From: Omphalotus guepiniiformis | Taxonomy: Eukaryota > Basidiomycota > Agaricomycetes > Agaricales > Omphalotaceae | Assembly (NCBI GenBank): GCA_028554645.1 | Contig: JAQOOI010000020.1 | Coordinates: 233,501-297,500, forward strand | Direction: 5' to 3' | Length of the DNA stretch: 64,000 nt | In this document: positions 46,659-56,114 of the stretch, piece by piece | How the letters are laid out: each line of letters opens with the position of its first letter | Position numbering within the stretch: the first letter of the stretch is position 1 | Translations under genes and position numbers: made by a program | The notes under the pieces: generated by a model | Databases searched by the model: none | What the model was told of the DNA's origin: nothing | Seen by the model: only the letters and a program-made list of their open reading frames with translations

Positions 46659-47460
46659 TACGTTCTTCCATGAAGCTATTCACCAGCGGAAATAGGAGAA
46701 GAGGTAAGAACGGTTACCGACCATGAAGAATTCGGCTCGCTGTGAAATTAGGGTGTCACTCACCTCTTTCATCTTGGGTGCATATATGCGCCTTCCTCGT
46801 GAGGATTCGGCAGACTGTGTCTTCGTCGCTTTATTTGATACGTTGCCCGTGCTCCGCTACTTGTCATCCATCTGTCCGGGATGAAATGCTCGAACGTCTT
46901 GAAAAAGCGTTGCAGCCTCCGAAAATCTTCATTGTCAACAGGTTTCGATCGTGATGAGAGCTGCGATCAGGGATGGCTCAGAGAATAATTCGTCTTTGAT
47001 GCGGTTGAATCGTTGTCATATCCTCCTCGTGTTTCGTTCCATGATTTCAACAACTAAGCTGAGCAGTGAGAGTGGTGAAGCGGTCAAAGCAGCGGAAGCA
47101 ACGCCAGAATTCTAAACGTGGGCAGGCACACGTGATCACTGTCAATGCTTAATCTTATCAGATCTAGACTCCTTCATCCGCAATCTTGATTCTTGTCTTT
47201 GATTAACTTGTTCCCTGCACTCACTCTATCTCGAATTCAACCATACTGAAAGTCGCGCCCAAAGAATGCTTGCGCTCTCAGGAGAACGAGGACCTGAGAC
47301 TGTTGGCGTGTAAGTAACGGTGGAGGCAATGGTAGTCTCCGAATGTTTTGTGTACGACTAAGCAGGCTACCTCTTAAGGATGTTTGTGTACTCGGCTTCA
47401 GGATTATGGATACAAATATTCCGTCTTCTTTTCAGCGACTAGTCTGCTAGGAAGCAAGAA
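46659..47460. other. Upstream region of the four-zinc-cluster gene
   Basis: 802 bp between the prefoldin-5 fragment and the Zn-cluster gene. It probably contains that gene's promoter. A short ATG-initiated frame followed by a gtaagt donor near 47264-47310 (MLALSGERGPETVGV) could be an upstream noncoding or alternative exon, but I could not connect it. No additional zinc-cluster unit was found here. Confidence 0.45.
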
Positions 47461-49134
47461 ATGGATATATCTCCTGATCATGACCCTTCACAAAGTACGA
47501 TCAATTCCTTTCAATATTTTTTAACTTATGTTTAGTATATGCTACAGATGCTTCGAAAAATCATGAAGTCCCCCCTTTCAATTTGCCTTTTAAGACTCCC
47601 AGTAAGTATTTTTCCACATTTTGGCCTCTCTTCTCGATTCCTTATACCTGCTTTAGTCTGCATCTCGTGTTATCAAAATAGCATTGAATGCACTATAGCA
47701 CCAGATTGTCTTACTTGCGACTCATGCGTGAAGAAGAATATAGGCATGTATACGCCAGTCTCATGTTCACTCTTTAGTGGCTAAGCTAATGTTGTCTTTC
47801 GCAGAGTGTAGAGAATATCACTTCCGCGGTAAGTCGTCGTAACCCATTTCCTGTCATTTATTCATTTGTCACCTCTCAGTTGTTGAAAAAGATTCTCAAC
47901 GACGTACGCGCTGCTGGAACTGTATGTACACATTCTTTTATTTCGTTCTCTTCTTACTATTCACTGTTCCGCTTTTCAACAGCCTGCATTTCATGTCGCC
48001 AAAACAAGACTCGATGCAGAGGTTCAGATGGTTTTGCTTGCGACGCATGCATGGAGAAGAATATAGGTACGTATCTCGGTCTAGTACTAAGTACTGTGTG
48101 GCGGTTAATTCGGATGACTTGCTCTGAATCACAGAATGCAAATTCACAAAAGCGAGGGACCTTAAACCCAAAATTGTCAGAAAAAAACGTCTTCACGTTC
48201 ACATCCCCATTGGTATATCTGGTCTTCTCAATCTTTGGTCTCTTCTCAATCAATATCACTTTTCCCCGGCACCCGCTTTCAGCCTGCACTTCATGCCATG
48301 AAAGAAAGATTCGATGCACAGTTTCAGATGGTTTTGCTTGCAACTCATGCAAGAACAGGAATTTAGGTACGTAGCTCGGTCTAATACCGTGTGGCGAATA
48401 GTAATGATGATTTGCTCACAGAATGCAAATTCCCAAATCCTAGCCCCATTGGTGGTATATCTGGTCTTTTTAATCTTTGGTCTCTTCTTGATCAATATCT
48501 TTCCCCGCTATTAGCTTGCATTTCGTGCCGTCGAAGAAAGGTTCGATGCATAGTATCAGATGGTTTTGCTTGCGACTCATGTAAGAAGAGGAATTTAGGT
48601 ATGTATACTCGACGAGGTGTACGCTTTACTGTGGTCTGTGTGGCGCCGGCTAATGGCATTTTGATCACTTTGCAGTATGTAAATTTGAAGAGAAGAAATA
48701 CTATTCGTCGAACAATGAGGTATGAATGAATGGTATTTTATTAATAACAACAACAACTCATGTCCGAGTCGTTGTAGGTTGAAAGCCCTGTTTCCACTGC
48801 TTCAGAGTCGCTATCCGAGTCGTCGAACAGTGATCACGTAGCCTTCCCCCCGCCCGACGCTCAGACCAGTCTTGACTGGTCTACAATCTCTCAGGGAGAT
48901 GAAGCTACATCGATCACATCCTCCTCCGAGTCCTCGGAGTCGCCATCAATCCTAGTAGATGGATGCATTTTTAAAATATGGCAGCCCCCTCAGCTTCCTT
49001 CCGTTGGCACTTGCGAGTTTCCTTCAGCCTCTGGTGGTGGTGAAATAGCGATTGTACCTCTCTCAGTCTCGGCTGATTTGAATTGGTGGACAAGGTTCTC
49101 CTCTCCATCAATTTCAGAAGTTGACATATCGTAG
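47461..49134 (+). CDS. Protein with four tandem Zn(II)2Cys6 clusters
   Basis: Twelve exons (47461-47494, 47548-47601, 47657-47743, 47805-47828, 47880-47921, 47983-48066, 48135-48212, 48283-48366, 48422-48451, 48515-48598, 48676-48719, 48778-49134) total 1002 nt and stay open for 333 residues. Introns 1-10 are all phase 1. Four units each follow CX2CX6CX7-8CX2CX6C, the fungal binuclear zinc-cluster DNA-binding pattern. The X6 segments are YQNSIE, RQNKTR, HERKIR and RRRKVR. The sixth cysteine of each unit starts the next exon. Clusters 2-4 share SDGFAC; cluster 1 lacks basic X6 residues and so probably lacks normal DNA contacts. The linker after cluster 2 is basic (KIVRKKR). The C-terminus is Ser/acid-rich without a fungal transcription-factor middle domain. 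Donor 3 appears to be GC (gcatgt). A nuclear regulatory role is inferred from the clusters only. Confidence 0.8.
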
Positions 49135-49588
49135 ATCCATCCTTTCATGATCAGTCGGTGCTCTTTGTGCTCTTCGTGCAGCTTTCGCTTTCCTTGTCTT
49201 ACGAAATCGTATGATACATACGTTGTATCTACGTACTTGATGTTACTAGTCTACTGTCTAGCTCAGCTGATTCCCAATATAATTGATTCCTGTGTACAGA
49301 GAGATTTGATCTGCATTCTGCATCTTAGTAAGGAAGATGACTCGGCGCGCACTGATGCAGCACTTCAGAGCGTTTTGTTTCGTTTCTCGCCCCGAGTGTT
49401 AAATGCTGCTCTGTAGTGGGGAACGGATGAGTTCTGGTGATTCGGGAGGAATGAATTGAACGCACCTGGTTGGTCTCCATAATGCCAAGCGTCGTCCAAT
49501 CGGCGTAATGGGTATGCTCGATCAAACATCGTAATATAGATATGGAGCAAAAGGAGGGGAGTCTTGAGGGAAGACCAACGCACCTATG
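49135..49588. other. 3' flank of the zinc-cluster gene
   Basis: 454 bp between the zinc-cluster stop and the start of similarity shared with the prefoldin-5 fragment. No gene recognised; small frames on both strands look random. Confidence 0.5.
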
Positions 49589-50183
49589 AATCGTGGCGTA
49601 ACGCATAGCACATACGTAGTATCCTATATGGTACCACCAAAGTCTTGCCGCGTTCACTATGTAAGGGTGCGATGGGGTTGATAATGTTTCATTCATTCAT
49701 TGCCTGCCTCCTCACGAATCCCACAGATCCCACAGATCCCACAAATCCCACAAGTAGAACAGGAAACAGAACACAAAAAATCAAGCTTTCGATGTATTAC
49801 TCTGCGTCTGCGTCTGAACCTGAAGCTTCGCCTGCATAACACTAATAACAGCATTCATATTATCTCTCTTTCTCTGTATCGTATCTTCTAGAGTTTCGAG
49901 GTTTGTACGGATGTAGTCGACTTTGGATTGGTAGTGTTTGATTGCTTGGGGTCGTGTCTTTTGGGGTATATTATATTGCAGCAAACAGCGAGTTTGACAG
50001 CGAGTTTGTTAGTACCGCTGGTGGGTAGTGGGTGATGGGTTGTGGGGATCACGTACCTTTTGCACGAAATAACCCGTACCGACATCGACGAGGACGTGTT
50101 CGGGGTTACATAGTTTCCCGGGGACGTATAGAGAGTTTGTTAGTGGGACGAGGATGGGTTTATCTGGGGGGTCCCGAAGTCAG
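49589..50183 (-). repeat. Intact-gene copy of the segment duplicated at 46127-46658
   Basis: This is the 3' part and 3' flank of the prefoldin-5 gene, repeated in direct orientation about 3.5 kb to the left as a degenerate fragment. The two copies bracket the four-zinc-cluster gene. Differences include several small indels in both coding and flanking parts. Confidence 0.85.
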
Positions 50184-50597
50184 GACAGGAATTTTTCGTG
50201 TGTGTGGAGAGCGAAAAAAGTATGGAGCGAAAATGAAACAGAAACAGAACAGAAGGAAAGAAACAGAAAAGAAACTCACTTTGATTCCCCGGCTTCAAAT
50301 CATTAACATTCTCAATACAAGCTTTAAATTTCGCTTGGGCTTGTTTTAGTTGAGCGAAGGAGTTTGTTAGGTGGTTTAGTTCCTATCATACATAAAACAA
50401 GAACAATGACGATTAATCAGTAATCAGGTTTCATTCCAATTCGAGGTTCATCAGTATTGAGTCCAGATTGAATGGAATTGATGAAACGAAACGAAAGCAA
50501 ATGATCGCAAATCACTCACTTCTTCAAACTGTCTCCGGATATCACCCAGTTGACTTAGATCCAAATCCGAGAGGTTGATTTGCTGAGGTTGCGACAT
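49781..50597 (-). CDS. GIM5: Prefoldin subunit 5
   Basis: Prefoldin is a cytosolic hexamer that hands nascent actin and tubulin to the CCT chaperonin; subunit 5 is one of its two alpha-type subunits. Four exons give about 160 residues. The N-terminal helix is [20 protein letters not shown], then [16 protein letters not shown], then the beta-hairpin region [20 protein letters not shown] and [13 protein letters not shown]. The C-terminal helix is [20 protein letters not shown], with VMQAKLQ near the end. All family hallmarks are intact, unlike the fragment at 46127-46658. The ATG at 50597 gives MSQPQQINL. It is divergent from the DENND11-like gene across 205 bp. Confidence 0.9.
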
Positions 50598-50802
50598 CGG
50601 ACAGACGTGTGCGTAGCGCTTGAAGTTGGAGGACGTGGGCGTGGGCAGGACGTGGGCGTGGGCAGGACGTGGGCGTGACTCTGACGTGACAGGACGTAAC
50701 GATGTGACAAAGGGGTGACAATCTGAAGAATTTTGCCTCAGGGCTCTTATACTGTAATTCCAATTTTACCAGAACCCCTTCGATTTGATCAATGACATTG
50801 AA
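50598..50802. promoter_or_regulatory. Bidirectional promoter with ACGTGGGCGTGG repeat array
   Basis: 205 bp separate the divergent start codons of prefoldin 5 and the DENND11-like gene. About 2.8 copies of a 17-bp unit (ggacgtgggcgtgggca) lie at 50631-50678. A tgacgtgacaggacgtaac segment with a CRE-like TGACGTGA follows at 50682-50700. Repeated ACGTG/ACGTA cores suggest clustered sites for bZIP- or bHLH-type factors; this is inference from motif shape. Confidence 0.55.
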
Positions 50803-53404
50803 ATGCCTGAATCTGGCAGAATAAACGAACCTCAGGATTTAGGTATGTACGGTACCTTGGTTTCTCTTTCTGTGTTTCGTTTTTGGCAAAGCAAGCTGAT
50901 GGAACGAACGAACTTGAACGAACTTGATGGTTTACAGTTGCGCTATTCCATGCTTCGTTTCATCCTACGAGAGGGAATGTTATAGATTGGTTTATGAAGA
51001 GTAGTGAAGGTACGCCCCGCCCCCCAAAAACACTTCAAATGGAAATGGAAATGGAAATGCGACTGACGAGTGGGGTAGATTTATCGTTGGATAGTTTAGA
51101 GTTTAGTGCGTTACCTAGTGGTCTTCATCTTGTTGAACAAGATGTTATGTACGTCCCCTCCTCCCTCCTCCCTCCCTCACTCACCCTCTCACTCTCCCCC
51201 CACTCACACCCTCACTCACACTGTCACTCACTCATACGAACTCGTAATCCTTCGCAACCGCAGATACTTCTCCAAAGAAGGGCACCACGGCGTCTGCGCA
51301 TTCCTCCGTGTAAAATCAAACGAACAAGGTCATAGAGGATATCGACTCTCTTCGTTAGGTGTATTACTTGCAAAGTCTACGCGTCCGAAACCTTGGAAAC
51401 ATGCGTTGGCTTTGAAGGGTCTTGTTGGGGGGTTGTATGCTCGGTTGGGAGCGGCAGCTGCGGTGGACTCGGCAACTAGAGCGGGAGTGGGAGCGGGAGA
51501 GGGAGTGGGAGAGGGAGTGGGAGAGGGAGTGGGGTTGGGGTTGGAGGAAGAAAGGGATTGGGAACCTCTGAAGAGGTATTTTGAGGAACATAAGGTTAGA
51601 AGACCTGATCTTAATGGAGCTGGTGATTGGTTGGGATGGAGTTATGAACTTGATAATGTGAGTCCGAGTCCGGGATACATACACGACAGAAACTCGTTTT
51701 CTAACACACTATTCATTGATAATGCCTCTTCAAACCATCCTCATCCCCATCCTCATCCCCATCCTCACCCTCACCCTCACTCAAACTCAAACTCAAACCC
51801 AACACTCCACCTCCCCCATCTCCTACGTATCCTAGGTCCTTCTACTATGACGCTTTATAAGCATGTTATAGGGAGGAAAAGGGTGCTTATTTATACGTTA
51901 CCGCCTGTTGAGGCTGCTTGTATACTTTGTCATGTTGCAGCGGATTTTTGTTATGAACAGCAGCAGCAAACGCCTCAGGCGGAGGCAGACGCGGGGGTGG
52001 ATGCGCCTGGGACTGGGACGGGATCTGGGTTTGGGAGGTTAAAGGGTAAATGTCGAGAGAGTATAAGTGTACTTGGGATGATCACTTTAAGTGATGTTGA
52101 TCGGTTAGAGAGGGAGAGTCGGACTGGGAGGGGTTGGATTGCGTGTATGTACTCACTTCCGAATTCTCTCCTTTTTTTTCGAACCTTGACTAACGAATGT
52201 AATAGGCACGACAGATGCGATTTTCCTGGAAAGACCATCATATTATGATTTGCTTATTGATTTGACGACGTCGACGCCTAATAAACCTACACGTCCGACG
52301 TTTTATTCTTCAAGACCGGTTTCTGCGTCGGCTTCGGCCCCGGCGTCTACAACGTCGAGAGGGTCTACGGCTACGCCCAAGCATAGTTTGTCTGTTATTC
52401 GGTTTGCTTGGAGTGATGTGAAATTGGTATGTGTACTCTAGTTGAACCGAGTTACATAGCATACACCCCTTTCTTATCTCCCTTTGTACCAGTGGAACGA
52501 ACTAGAACGTATCCTCCAACTCGACGCTACGAACAATTACCATACCCACCCCCCGAATTTCCCATGTTGTTCGTCTTCGTCGTCGAACCCACAAGGTGTT
52601 TCTGATCAAAAAGGAAAGTTTGTAACGGCTTGGACGGATGTTTGGAGAGTCTATGAAGATGTTTGTCTTGTTTGTGCGGGGTTGTGGATGGGTTCTTGGA
52701 AGGGTACGAATAACTTGAGGGCGTCGCCGTATTCTACGAGGAATAGTAATGATGAGGGGAATTGGGGGAGTGTTAGGATTGAGGGGGAGGATTATTTGAT
52801 TGTTGATGGGGTGCTTGGGGATGACCAGGGGTCTGGGGAGGAGGGGTCGGGGTCTGGGAGGGTAAGGAGTTTGGGACTGGGGATTGAGGGGAGGCCGGTT
52901 GTACAAGGACAGAATCTGGGTGGGACGAGTAGGAGTTTGAAGAGGACTAGTGCGATGTCTTGGTCTACTGGGAAGAGTAGGAAGATGTCGACTACGACGA
53001 CGACGGAGGATGAGGGAGATACGGCGAGAGGATCTGGGGATGGGGATGTTGATGCTGATGTGAATTTAGAGATGCGAGAAAGGGAATATGAAGAATATAG
53101 GAAAAGAAGAGAAGATGGACAGTTACTAACTACACTTGCTTTGCTTCAGACTTTTCATGCGCATACTTTGTTTCATTTATCGATTCTCGAGTCGTTTTTA
53201 CCTGCGGACAGGCAGTCTCCAGTTGGGGAGGATGCTGTGGTGTATTTGACACCGAAGGATGTGTTGATGTTTGAGTTGGGACCGTTTAGTGGTGTTGATG
53301 AGAGGTATTTGGAATGGTTGGGTGGGGAGTATGGTGGTGGAACGAGGGTTTTGGTTAAAAGGGGTTGGAAAGATATTTTTGGGATTGTTTTTGGGTATGG
53401 CTGA
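50803..53404 (+). CDS. DENN-family protein, DENND11/LCHN (DUF4484)-like
   Basis: DENN-type proteins act mainly as exchange factors for Rab GTPases in membrane traffic. Spliced exons give VALFHASFHPTRGNVIDW near the N-terminus, then LSLDSLEFSALPSGLHLVEQ, YFSKEGHHGVCAFLRVK, HGHRGYRLSSLGVLLAKST-type blocks, LHLPHLLRILGPSTMTLYKH and GRKRVLIYTLPPVEAACI. Later come ITLSDVDRLE, a DLTTSTPNKPTRPT motif, and a long C-terminal part with DGQLLTTLALLQTFHAHTLF. The order matches fungal LCHN-like/Anr2 proteins; the Rab target is unknown. Low-complexity inserts (GEGVGEGVGEG near 51490; HPHPHP runs near 51740) sit between conserved blocks and come from simple repeats. ATG 50803 gives MPESGRINEPQD and fits the first gtatgt intron. 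Confidence 0.65.
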
Positions 53405-53897
53405 TTCTGTTTTGGACACTTCTTATGATATTATTGATACCCTTACGATACCATTCTTATGTTTGTACATACATATTTGAACTTGGAGTTATTCTTGGAT
53501 GTACATGTGTCGATATATGCGCTGTGCAGGCGCTGTATAGAGAATCGCCTCCGAGACTTCAGAGTCATACTGAGCTCTTCAATTCTTACAGCTGGTACCA
53601 TTTAAATACACGATTCTGCCACTCAACGTACCAACAGCTGTCCACTCAAGCAGTGCGAGTCACTTGCGGGGCGGGCAATGTCAAAGTGGGTGACCAACTT
53701 GGGTCAGTTTCATTGATTGATTGATTAGTCATACACACACGGGACCATAAGTAACGGCTCTTCAAGCCGTTCTTACCTTCTTCAACGTTAACCCTCACAA
53801 TCTTAGCAGAAATGGCAGACAGCAAGGTTTTTATCATCTCGCTTCACTTATGTATTCCTTGTACTCAATACTCATCGTATATTTCCCATAGATCGCT
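53405..53897. other. Intergenic between DENND11-like and PIN genes
   Basis: 493 bp, tandemly oriented genes on both sides. It contains a short attgattgattg run near 53713-53725 and the likely promoter and 5' leader of the PIN gene. No gene seen. Confidence 0.55.
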
Positions 53898-55123
53898 ATG
53901 TCTCGCGCACTAGGCGCTGCATTCCTTAATCATCAAGTCGAACAGCTCGAAAAGTCCGTGAACAGCCATACCGGGGCTTCCTCCAAAAATTGGAGAGATA
54001 GGAAATTTGATAGGGATAGGGATAGGACGCCTTCGAGCAATGGTGTTGGTTCTTTCCCTGCGAAGCGTCAGACTAACTCGTCACCGAGTAAGGGACCATA
54101 TGGGAATAAGAAGAAGGGCGGTGAGGCTACGAATCAGAGAATGACGGCCAGAGAGGGTCCCAAGGTTGGGGATCAGGGACAGAGGAGGCGTATGAGTGAC
54201 GAAATGGAAAAAGATGCCGATGTGGTGGTCGTTGATGCCAGTGTGCTGGTGCATGCAGTGAATCACCTGAAGAAATGGTGCAGGAATGGGAGGGAAGAAG
54301 TAATTATTGTCCCGCTGGAAGGTTTGTCCTACCGCCACTTCTTTCTGTTATTCTTACGACTTATGAACTGCTTCTAGCTCTGAATACTCTTGATCTTCTC
54401 AAAAAAGGGACAACGTCACTTGCTCAGCGAGCTAGGACCGCATCTCGTATACTTGAAGCTCAAGTTGGTACCAACCCTCGTATTCGGGTTCAGCGTGATG
54501 AAGCATTTGTGCTTTGGGATAATATCAAGTTTGGGGAAGTCGAGGCTTCTGATGATAAATGCGCCACAGGTAGCTCCCCAGAGTGGGTCCGTCGGACTAT
54601 TTGCTGTGCCCAATGGGAAGTTGACAACGCTGCACCTCCTACTGGCTCGAAGCTTAAAGTGGCATTGGCAGTTTGCACTACTGCGAATGCTTCGCCGCAG
54701 AGTCCCACTACTAAACTTCCGGTAGAGGAGGAACCTGCCTTGTTGACGCCTGTCCCTCTTCCCGCGCCGTCTCATCATGCCCATGCTAATAAGCATGAGC
54801 CGCGCACTAACGGAAGTCAGGTTGCGAACTGGGCTTCTAAGGCCGGGATCCCCATCATCGATGTCAAGCCTGCTCCGCCTCAGTCGTATTCTCCTAACAA
54901 TTCGGGTCACCCACGTTCGTCCTCTGAAGAAGATCGGCCGAAGCGTATTATCTCCAACAAAAGCGGAGGTCGTCGTCCTCCTACTAGTGAAGGGGACAAG
55001 CTCAAAGGCGGTTTAGTTGAACGATCGCCTGCAGTCCTCGCGATGATGGAAATGGTGAAACGTCCGGACAGCAAGGCTGTAAGAGTGCTTGCGCGCGGCG
55101 AGAAACTTGATCCGGATACTTGA
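53898..55123 (+). CDS. PIN-domain protein, possible NMD4-like factor
   Basis: PIN domains are nuclease-type folds. The core here reads VVVVDASVLVHAVNHLKKWC, then REEVIIVPLEALNTLDLLKK, then GTTSLAQRARTASRILEAQ, with the first acidic residue in VVDAS and another in LNTLDLL. A single intron (about 54321-54376) splits PLE and ALN. About 110 Ser/Lys/Arg-rich residues precede the domain and a long disordered Pro/Ser region follows, ending RPDSKAVRVLARGEKLDPDT. The closest well-known relatives by pattern are Nmd4/SMG6-type PIN proteins in nonsense-mediated mRNA decay. That link is moderate; nuclease activity cannot be judged because not all acidic positions are certain. Confidence 0.65.
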
Positions 55124-56114
55124 AATCTACGGTTGATTCTGATGGTGTTCACCCACAAACCATGCATTGAAGAATCGAATCCTCTCTGTTCCCTTCCCCC
55201 TCCCCCTTCCCGCGTGCAACATCGGAAAAAAACGGAAATGGATTGGGCGTTTTTGGTCGGGCTTTTTTCTCTCACACACAATTTTCCCTTCGTACTCTTT
55301 ACTAGATTTTCAATGTAACCTGGTCTGGGTCGGAGGAGGGAGCTGTGGTTTTCCGACTTCATCATGGTATGTTGGACTCATCATCTATGTGGTTAATACT
55401 AATTGTGCTTCTTTGCAGCCGCTGAACGTTCAGAGTTTACCGATGACCAGTTTGGGACGCAGATCCCTCTGTACGCAATTGTTAACAGGTGGTGGAACTG
55501 GAGTCGTTCTTACACCTTCTGTTGCTTGCGAAGGAGAGCTTATATGTGGCTTGCGTGGTAAAGATCCGAACGTTTTTGGATCAGACACCGAGTGGAACGT
55601 GTAACTCCTTGGGATAGTAAACGACTTTTTGGTCAAATTGTTCGGACTACCCTCTTTTTTTCTTTTTCTCGTTCAAGACTTTTTCTCCTGCCAGTGGCTT
55701 GATTCTTTTAGTGCGGTTCGATGGAATTTCGGTCGGTTTCTAACGTTCAAACTTTTGAAGGCGATTGGACTCACGCACGGTCGCTCTACGTAACTGTCAG
55801 TGTTATCTTGGCTTTTTTGTTTTTTATTTATCGGTTTTTTGTGTTTCTGTTTTTCTGTATCCCATCCCTTTTTCCTACGTATATGTCTTATGCACATGCC
55901 CCCGTCTCTTTTTCTCTTCAAACCCTTGTTTCAGGTTATCCTTTTTCTTAAAATGAAAACATGCTTTTTGTGAAAAAGCGTCCCCACTGCAAAAGTCAGT
56001 AAGTAACGCTCACGCTGTGACGATCTGCACGTGAGTTTTTCAATTTTGTTCGTTCGAGTCTCAGCGCGTCTCTGAGTCTCTTCTCAACCTTTTTTTTCAT
56101 TTTTACACGCGCTG
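55124..56114. other. Intergenic with possible untranslated spliced segment
   Basis: 991 bp. A canonical-looking intron (about 55370-55420, gtatgt...ttgcag) lies in it, followed by a 54-codon frame ending at 55604 (MTSLGRRSLCTQLL...). No family is recognised. It may be the 3' UTR of the PIN gene. T-rich sequence near 55640-55960 likely belongs to the promoter of the next gene. Confidence 0.4.

Noticed and set aside
47660..48730. Zinc clusters as C2H2, CCHC or RING fingers
   Set aside because: Spacing CX2CX6CX7-8CX2CX6C with basic residues between cysteines 2 and 3 is the Zn(II)2Cys6 pattern, and His is not used as a ligand.
46127..50183. Long terminal repeats of a retrotransposon bracketing the zinc-cluster gene
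   Set aside because: The direct repeats are prefoldin-5 exon and flank sequence, one intact and one decayed. No reverse transcriptase, integrase or primer-binding site is present.
55370..55604. Extra coding exon downstream of the PIN gene
   Set aside because: The PIN frame ends at TGA 55123 with a sensible C-terminus. The later 54-codon frame has no motif, so it is noted only as a possible UTR exon.
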